Shown: in pieces, positions 8,905 through 14,684 of the stretch
Layout: each line of letters opens with the position of its first letter
Numbering within the stretch: position 1 is the stretch's first letter
Assembly (NCBI GenBank): GCA_020630145.1
Contig: JAHDBX010000004.1
Span: 1 to 14,684, forward strand
Direction of reading: 5' to 3'
Length of the DNA: 14,684 nt
Source: Gammaproteobacteria bacterium
GTDB taxonomy: Bacteria > Pseudomonadota > Gammaproteobacteria > HTCC5015
Position numbers and translations under genes: made by a program
The notes under the pieces: generated by a model
What the model was told of the DNA's origin: nothing
Databases searched by the model: none
Seen by the model: the letters and a program-made list of their open reading frames with translations, nothing else

Positions 8905-8906
8905 TG

Positions 8907-9362
8907 TTATTTAAATGGCTCTAATTTAGCTGGCGACCGCAATACATGGCCTTGTTTTAAAAGGTAATACAGCCATTTATGTAAAAAACGATTCAAGCGA
9001 TAACGCTCTTTCACCCCGACTCTCGATTGAGAAAGCTTGACCCTTTTCCCCTGTAAAGCTGCGCTAAGTACCTCTACGCTGCGCGCATCATGGTAAATAC
9101 GAACAATAAAATCGGGTTTACTCAGTATTTTATTCGCTGCTTTAAAATGATGAGTTAAAAGAATAGTTGTCGTAAACTTTTCACGCTCTATCACCTCCAT
9201 ATGCAAATCAACACTATTGCGCCTAACCGATACGGCTTTACCTTCAATTTTATGGATATGAGGGATTAATTTACGTAATAAGAGGTAATTTTGCTCATAG
9301 AAGTCCATTAAACGAACAAAGCGCTTTTGCGTTAAACCAGTTTTGGGGCGCCTTATTTGCAC
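8907..9362 (-). CDS. yqiB: DUF1249 family protein (YqiB-like)
   Basis: A 151-residue soluble basic protein matching the DUF1249 family (E. coli YqiB, about 140 residues). Shared features are the N-terminal MDFYEQNYLLLRKLIP segment, a central FTTTILLTHH strand pair, FIVRIYHDARSVEV and the C-terminal YRLNRFLHKWLYYLLKQGH segment. The family function is not known. In E. coli yqiB sits between nudF and cpdA; that context is absent here. The start is GTG at 9362, supported by GGAG 6 nt upstream. The promoter region is shared with divergent infA. The symbol is given by family resemblance only. Confidence 0.88.
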   Translation of the reverse strand: MQIRRPKTGLTQKRFVRLMDFYEQNYLLLRKLIPHIHKIEGKAVSVRRNSVDLHMEVIEREKFTTTILLTHHFKAANKILSKPDFIVRIYHDARSVEVLSAALQGKRVKLSQSRVGVKERYRLNRFLHKWLYYLLKQGHVLRSPAKLEPFK

Positions 9363-9393
9363 GAGTTTCTCCGTAGATACGACTTCTTATATG

Positions 9394-9402
9394 ATTTTAA
9401 CA
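9394..9402 (-). promoter_or_regulatory. Possible extended -10 promoter for the DUF1249 gene
   Basis: The minus strand reads TGT-TAAAAT (9402-9394), an extended -10 element with no good -35 at the right distance. Transcription would start near 9387, about 25 nt before the GTG start codon. Confidence 0.35.
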
Positions 9403-9434
9403 TAGGCTAAGTAGGAGTTTTTTCACGTTAAAAC

Positions 9435-9462
9435 TTGATATATTCCCAAATATAGTGATAAT
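9435..9462 (+). promoter_or_regulatory. Sigma70-type promoter of infA
   Basis: TTGATA (9435-9440) and GATAAT (9457-9462) are separated by 16 nt and each matches consensus at five of six positions in the core. The start codon is about 28 nt beyond the -10. The spacer holds a perfect 6-4-6 inverted repeat, TATATT-CCCA-AATATA (9439-9454). Confidence 0.6.
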
Positions 9463-9490
9463 GCTGCCTCCGAAACGATAAGAGCGATAA

Positions 9491-9709
9491 ATGGCTAAAG
9501 AAGATGTAATCGAAATGAATGGTATTGTGGTAGACACTCTACCTAACACTATGTTCCGTGTTGAGCTAGAAAACGGCCACACCGTAACCACCCACATTTC
9601 AGGCAAAATGCGTAAAAACTACATTCGCATTTTACGTGGTGACACTGTTACTGTTGAAATGACACCTTATGACCTTACTAAAGGTCGTATCACTTACCGT
9701 AGCAAATAA
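9491..9709 (+). CDS. infA: Translation initiation factor IF-1
   Basis: A 72-residue protein of the exact usual length for bacterial IF-1, a single OB-fold that occupies the ribosomal A site during initiation with IF-2 and IF-3. Diagnostic stretches are the [11 protein letters not shown] start, [40 protein letters not shown] and the GRITYRSK end. AAGAG lies 6 nt upstream of the ATG. It has its own promoter and converges on clpA with only 17 bp between the two stop codons. In many gammaproteobacteria infA also lies beside clpA. The E. coli serine tRNA gene found in that gap is absent here. Confidence 0.98.
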   Translation: MAKEDVIEMNGIVVDTLPNTMFRVELENGHTVTTHISGKMRKNYIRILRGDTVTVEMTPYDLTKGRITYRSK

Positions 9710-9726
9710 TCACCACTCTTTAGCAG

Positions 9727-12027
9727 TTAATGCGTATTCGAAGTTGATTTTTTCTTATGCGCTTGACGCGGCACTGACACAACAGTTAATTCGCCAGCAT
9801 CAGCATCAATATTAACTTCGCCACCTGTACTCAAATCACCAAATAAGAGTTCATTCGCAAGGGGTTTTTTAATGTGCTCTTCAATAACTCGAGCCATTGG
9901 CCTAGCACCCATGTCTGCATCATAGCCTTTTTCAGACAACCAGTTTCTAGCTGCTTCGGTCACTTTCAAAGAAACATGATGCGCTTCTAACTGGTGTTCT
10001 AATTCAATAATAAACTTATCTACTACTGAACTAATAACCTTAGTCGACAATGGCGCAAATTGCACCACACCATCTAAACGATTACGGAACTCAGGCGTAA
10101 ACAATTTACGTACAGCTTCCATACCATCTGTACTATGATCCTGTTCAGTAAAACCTACGCTACGCCTAGCCGTTAGCTGAGCACCAGCATTACTGGTCAT
10201 AATCAATATTACATGCCTAAAATCAGCCTGGCGACCATTGTTATCCGTTAAACGCCCACTATCCATAACTTGCAACAGCAAATTAAAAACATCGGGGTGC
10301 GCTTTTTCAATTTCATCAAGCAGTACTACCGCATGTGGGTTTTTTGTGACAGCCTCAGTTAACAAACCACCTTGGTCAAAACCAACATAGCCCGGAGGCG
10401 CACCAATTAAACGCGATACAGTATGACGTTCCATATACTCTGACATATCAAAGCGTACCAACTCTACGCCCATTATAGTCGCTAACTGCTTCGTAACTTC
10501 TGTTTTACCCACACCTGTTGGGCCAGTAAATAAGAACGAACCAATCGGCTTTTCACCTTCTCGCAAGCCTGAACGTGCCAACTTAATTGCCGTTGCTAAT
10601 TGCTCAATAGCCTTATCTTGACCGTAAACAACCATTTTTAGATTGTCTTCTAACTTACGTAATTGTTCTTTATCAGAACTATTCACATTTTTACTGGGTA
10701 CACGTGCAATAGAAGCCACAATATTTTCAATATCCGTAACGCTGATCGAGCGTGCTTTTTTCTCAACACCCTCTTCTACTTTGCCGCGTTTAATACGTGC
10801 TTTTGCACCAGCCTCATCAATAACGTCAATAGCTTTATCAGGCAAGAAACGATCATTAATATATTTAGCCGACAACTCTGCGGCACTTCGTAAAGCCGCA
10901 GGGCTATACTTCACATCATGATGTTCTTCAAAGCGTGACTTCAAACCTTTAAGTATATCGACTGTTTCATCAATTGATGGCTCAGGCACATCTACTTTTT
11001 GAAAACGCCGTGATAAAGCATGATCCTTATCAAAAATACCTCGATACTCTTGATAGGTTGTTGAACCAATACATTTTAGTTCGCCATTCGCTAGCATTGG
11101 CTTAATTAAATTTGAAGCGTCCATAACACCACCTGATGCTGCCCCAGCACCGATAATGGTATGAATTTCATCTATAAACAAAATACCTTGTGGTTCTTTC
11201 TCAAGCTGCTTAAGCAAAGACTTCAAACGTTTTTCAAAGTCACCTCTGTACTTAGTACCAGCAACTAAAGCGCCCATATCAAGAGAATAAACAACCGCAT
11301 CTGACAAAATTTCTGGCACATTGCCATCGACAATACGACTAGCTAAACCTTCAGCTATAGCTGTTTTACCTACACCGGCTTCCCCAACAAATAAAGGGTT
11401 ATTCTTACGGCGACGACATAAAATCTGTACACAACGTTCAAGTTCTTTTGCACGACCAACTAAAGGATCTATCCGGCCTTCTTCAGCTCGAGCATTTAAA
11501 TTAACAGCAAAACTTGTTAGCGGGTTGCTATCCGTTTCATAGCCACCTTCTTCACCCTCTTCATGGTGCTGTTCGCCACCATCCATTTCATCATCTAAGC
11601 GCATAATGCCATGCGACACATAGTTCACTACATCAAGGCGGGTTACATCTTCTTGGCTTAACAAATAAACTGCATGTGATTCTTGCTCACCAAAAATAGC
11701 AACCAGCACATTGGCACCGGTTACTTCGTTTTTATTCGATGACTGGACATGAAAAACTGCGCGCTGCAATACGCGCTGAAAACCTAAGGTAGGCTGCGTC
11801 TCGCGATGATCATCTTCAGCTAATTGCGCGACATGCTCATCAAGGTGAGCCTCTAACTCTAAACGAATACGTGCTATATCAGCACCAACAGCCGATAACA
11901 CTTGCGCAGCTTGCGTATTTTCGAGCAAAGCCCATAATAAATGTTCAACCGTCATAAACTCATGGTTAAACTCGCGTGCCAATTGAAAAGCGTCATTCAG
12001 CGTGTTTTCTAACTCTTTGCTTAGCAT
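9727..12027 (-). CDS. clpA: ATP-dependent Clp protease ATP-binding subunit ClpA
   Basis: A 766-residue AAA+ unfoldase that feeds substrates into ClpP. It has the N-domain (about residues 1-145), an acidic linker rich in Glu, His and Gly (about 146-170), the first AAA+ module with Walker A GEAGVGKT (215-222) and Walker B ILFIDEIH (282-289), and the second with Walker A GPTGVGKT (502-509), pore loop GAPPGYVGF (542-550) and Walker [15 protein letters not shown] (566-579). The ClpP-docking loop reads VGF where E. coli ClpA has IGL. The start is ATG 12027, with AAGGAG 5 nt upstream; an in-frame GTG at 12033 overlaps that site and is rejected. It is 18 bp downstream of clpS, in one operon. No clpP is in the window. 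Confidence 0.98.
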   Translation of the reverse strand: MLSKELENTLNDAFQLAREFNHEFMTVEHLLWALLENTQAAQVLSAVGADIARIRLELEAHLDEHVAQLAEDDHRETQPTLGFQRVLQRAVFHVQSSNKNEVTGANVLVAIFGEQESHAVYLLSQEDVTRLDVVNYVSHGIMRLDDEMDGGEQHHEEGEEGGYETDSNPLTSFAVNLNARAEEGRIDPLVGRAKELERCVQILCRRRKNNPLFVGEAGVGKTAIAEGLASRIVDGNVPEILSDAVVYSLDMGALVAGTKYRGDFEKRLKSLLKQLEKEPQGILFIDEIHTIIGAGAASGGVMDASNLIKPMLANGELKCIGSTTYQEYRGIFDKDHALSRRFQKVDVPEPSIDETVDILKGLKSRFEEHHDVKYSPAALRSAAELSAKYINDRFLPDKAIDVIDEAGAKARIKRGKVEEGVEKKARSISVTDIENIVASIARVPSKNVNSSDKEQLRKLEDNLKMVVYGQDKAIEQLATAIKLARSGLREGEKPIGSFLFTGPTGVGKTEVTKQLATIMGVELVRFDMSEYMERHTVSRLIGAPPGYVGFDQGGLLTEAVTKNPHAVVLLDEIEKAHPDVFNLLLQVMDSGRLTDNNGRQADFRHVILIMTSNAGAQLTARRSVGFTEQDHSTDGMEAVRKLFTPEFRNRLDGVVQFAPLSTKVISSVVDKFIIELEHQLEAHHVSLKVTEAARNWLSEKGYDADMGARPMARVIEEHIKKPLANELLFGDLSTGGEVNIDADAGELTVVSVPRQAHKKKSTSNTH

Positions 12028-12032
12028 AAGCA

Positions 12033-12038
12033 CTCCTT
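12033..12038 (-). promoter_or_regulatory. Shine-Dalgarno AAGGAG of clpA, deciding the start at 12027
   Basis: The site lies in the 18-bp gap between the clpS stop and the clpA start, 5 nt before ATG 12027. The alternative GTG at 12033 shares its last base with this element and could not use it. Confidence 0.75.
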
Positions 12039-12045
12039 ATTACCG

Positions 12046-12378
12046 TTATTCATCACCGTCTTCCTCCATAATGCAGAGCAATGGGTGCTGATTTTGACGG
12101 GAATAGTCATTGACCTGTGCCACTTTAGTTTCAGCAATATCTCGAGTATATACGCCACAAACTGCTTTGCCCTTTGTATGAACATTAAGCATAATCTGTG
12201 TTGCTTTCTCACGCTCCAAACCAAAAAATATTTGCAGCACATCAACAACAAACTCCATAGGAGTATAATCGTCATTCATGATCAGAACTTTATATAAAGG
12301 GGGCTTTTTTAATTTTGGCTTATCAAGCTCTGGCGCTAAATTGCCATCATCATTATTTTCGTCAATTTTTTTCGTCAT
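12046..12378 (-). CDS. clpS: ATP-dependent Clp protease adaptor ClpS
   Basis: A 110-residue adaptor that binds the ClpA N-domain and delivers N-degron substrates. The flexible N-terminal tail (about residues 1-25, acidic then Lys/Pro-rich) precedes the core. Substrate-pocket residues are visible: N35, D36 and D37 in [11 protein letters not shown]39, M41 and H67 in [13 protein letters not shown]. Conserved AETKVAQV follows. The length matches the E. coli protein (106). A clear promoter lies 28 bp upstream, but no Shine-Dalgarno is visible before the ATG, in contrast to clpA. It forms an operon with clpA and is divergent from a LysR gene, whereas in E. coli the divergent neighbour is cspD. Confidence 0.97.
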   Translation of the reverse strand: MTKKIDENNDDGNLAPELDKPKLKKPPLYKVLIMNDDYTPMEFVVDVLQIFFGLEREKATQIMLNVHTKGKAVCGVYTRDIAETKVAQVNDYSRQNQHPLLCIMEEDGDE

Positions 12379-12405
12379 AATTAAATTTCAAATACATCAA
12401 AACTA

Positions 12406-12433
12406 TTTATAAAGGCTAAAGCTGTTTTTTCAA
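12406..12433 (-). promoter_or_regulatory. Sigma70-type promoter of the clpS-clpA operon
   Basis: On the minus strand TTGAAA (12433-12428) and TATAAA (12411-12406) are 16 nt apart, the best promoter match in the 209-bp clpS/lysR gap. The predicted leader is about 20 nt. An imperfect 13-bp direct repeat (12444-12456 and 12462-12474) lies just upstream of the -35. Confidence 0.6.
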
Positions 12434-12514
12434 GTTTATAAAAACTAATCACTTGCTTTTGACTAAGCACTTACCTTACTACATTAACAGGTTTTCACAC
12501 TTCATTTACAAAAT

Positions 12515-12538
12515 TAATGCTTTTTATGCAAAGCATTA
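12515..12538. repeat. Perfect 9-6-9 inverted repeat upstream of the LysR gene, possible operator
   Basis: The arms TAATGCTTT and AAAGCATTA are exact complements around the 6-nt centre TTATGC. The element ends 49 bp before the LysR start and lies immediately upstream of a TACAAT hexamer (12544-12549) that could be the -10 of that gene. LysR-type regulators commonly bind such dyads in their own divergent promoter region. It is not followed by a T run on the minus strand and sits upstream of both genes, so it is not a terminator. Confidence 0.5.
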
Positions 12539-12587
12539 GAATATACAATACAATACTTAATATCATTCAGCTAACGGCAATACACAT

Positions 12588-13520
12588 ATGAGCAATAAAC
12601 AAAATAGACTTAAGCAACTACGTGCTTTTATTCATGTTGCTCAAACCGGTAGCATTTCAAAAGCCGCAGATAAGCTCTTTCTAAGTCAACCTTCTATTTC
12701 CTTACAAATCAAAGCTTTAGAAGCAGAAGTTGACACAGTACTTTTTGAACGTCGCGGACCAAAAATCAAAATTACACCCGCTGGTAAAATATTATATGAC
12801 ATTAGCCTGCCTCTAATAGAAGGCATGGATTCACTCAATGAGACCTTTTCTGCGCAAATGGGTCAAATTGATACCGGCACCTTATCTATTGCGGCCGGTG
12901 AATCAACAATACTGTACATTCTGCCTAAATTCGTTGCCGAATTTAATAAGCTCTACCCTAATATTAGCCTACGTTTGCGTAACGTAACAGGACGAGACGG
13001 CATGAGTATGCTAAGAGCCGACGAAGCGGACTTTGCGGTGGGTTCGATGATCGAACGAGTTGAAGATATGGCCTATTTCCCTATATTTAACTTTGACCCC
13101 GTACTCATAACACCGAAAGATCACCCTCTTAGCGGCAAAACAAAGCTCAGCTTACAAGATATTAGCCCCTATGGATTAATTCTTCCTCCACGACATTTAA
13201 GTACATGGCGAATGGTTAAAATGGCTTTTGAGCAGCGTAATATCCCATACAAAGTTACCTTAGAGGCCGGTGGCTGGGAAGTGATAAAAAAATATGTCAG
13301 TATGGGCCTAGGCATATCTATTGTTACTGATATTTGCTTGCATGGCGATGAAAACATTAATGTTATACCCTTAGGTGATTACTTCCCCAAACGTTCATAT
13401 GGTGTTGTTATTCGTAAAGGCAAACATATATCACCACAAGCTCGTAGCTTTTTCGAGTTAATGCATGAAGATTTACCTAACTTTTTAAACAAAGACATAC
13501 ATAAGAGCATTAAAGTATAA
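12588..13520 (+). CDS. LysR-family transcriptional regulator, CysB-like
   Basis: A 310-residue LysR-type regulator. The N-terminal winged helix-turn-helix spans about residues 8-66 (FIHVAQTGSISKAADKL, LSQPSISLQIKALE, LFERRG, KITPAGK). A linker helix (about 70-92) leads to a periplasmic-binding-protein-like effector domain (about 95-300). Stretches such as NVTGRDGMSMLRADEADFAVG and VSMGLGISIVTD resemble CysB/Cbl-type members, but the ligand cannot be read by eye. The ATG has only a weak upstream ACGG. The gene is divergent from clpS and ends 1 bp before the Nudix gene, so regulator, Nudix hydrolase and mnmA probably share a transcript. Being first in that operon suggests autoregulation through the inverted repeat at 12515-12538. 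Confidence 0.93.
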   Translation: MSNKQNRLKQLRAFIHVAQTGSISKAADKLFLSQPSISLQIKALEAEVDTVLFERRGPKIKITPAGKILYDISLPLIEGMDSLNETFSAQMGQIDTGTLSIAAGESTILYILPKFVAEFNKLYPNISLRLRNVTGRDGMSMLRADEADFAVGSMIERVEDMAYFPIFNFDPVLITPKDHPLSGKTKLSLQDISPYGLILPPRHLSTWRMVKMAFEQRNIPYKVTLEAGGWEVIKKYVSMGLGISIVTDICLHGDENINVIPLGDYFPKRSYGVVIRKGKHISPQARSFFELMHEDLPNFLNKDIHKSIKV

Positions 13521-13521
13521 A

Positions 13522-14684
<1,163 letters not shown>

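Noticed and set aside
9710..9726. tRNA gene between infA and clpA, as found in E. coli (serW)
   Set aside because: The gap is only 17 bp, too short for a tRNA.
10643..10921. Plus-strand open frames inside clpA (10643-10921, 10663-10893, 11321-11542)
   Set aside because: They are antisense to conserved ClpA sequence with full AAA+ motifs and show no family features.
12028..12033. GTG at 12033 as the clpA start
   Set aside because: It overlaps the AAGGAG element that serves ATG 12027.

Overview
The window is AT-rich chromosomal DNA from a gammaproteobacterium. It carries a ClpS-ClpA pair, IF-1 (infA), a YqiB/DUF1249 protein and the NudJ-MnmA gene order, all typical of that class. The genus cannot be fixed from sequence alone. 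Genes are tightly packed, no gene-free stretch exceeds about 210 bp, and I see no mobile element, CRISPR array, tRNA or rRNA.

Left region (1-8207). A very large secreted protein on the minus strand runs off the left edge (1391 codons visible). It has a signal peptide, an NHL-type beta-propeller, a fibronectin-III-like domain, a long TPR array, a beta-sandwich segment and the beginning of what looks like a transglutaminase-like region. A 166-bp intergenic region separates it from a divergent plus-strand operon of moxR-type AAA+ ATPase, DUF58 membrane protein and TgpA-type transmembrane transglutaminase. These three genes are spaced by 2 bp and then overlap by 11 bp. The divergent arrangement suggests one envelope or periplasmic system: a chaperone-like ATPase with its DUF58 partner at the inner membrane, an inner-membrane transglutaminase, and an exported scaffold that probably carries a second transglutaminase fold.

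Middle region (8197-9490). Two minus-strand genes follow. The first is an unrecognised 199-residue helical protein with a very strong ribosome binding site, its own probable promoter and a terminator. The second is a DUF1249 (YqiB) protein starting at GTG. It is divergent from infA, which has a good sigma70-type promoter.

Right region (9491-14684). infA converges on clpA. clpS and clpA form a minus-strand operon (adaptor plus unfoldase of the ClpAP N-degron protease) with a clear promoter. Divergent from it is a plus-strand operon of a CysB-like LysR regulator, a NudJ-type Nudix hydrolase and mnmA (tRNA 2-thiouridylase, cut by the right edge). These three are essentially contiguous: 1 bp between the first two and a 1-bp overlap between the last two. 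A 9-6-9 inverted repeat lies just upstream of the LysR gene.

The best leads are the large NHL/FN3/TPR/transglutaminase protein paired with the MoxR-DUF58-TgpA operon, the linkage of a CysB-like regulator with the sulfur-using enzyme MnmA, and the unrecognised helical protein at 8241-8840.
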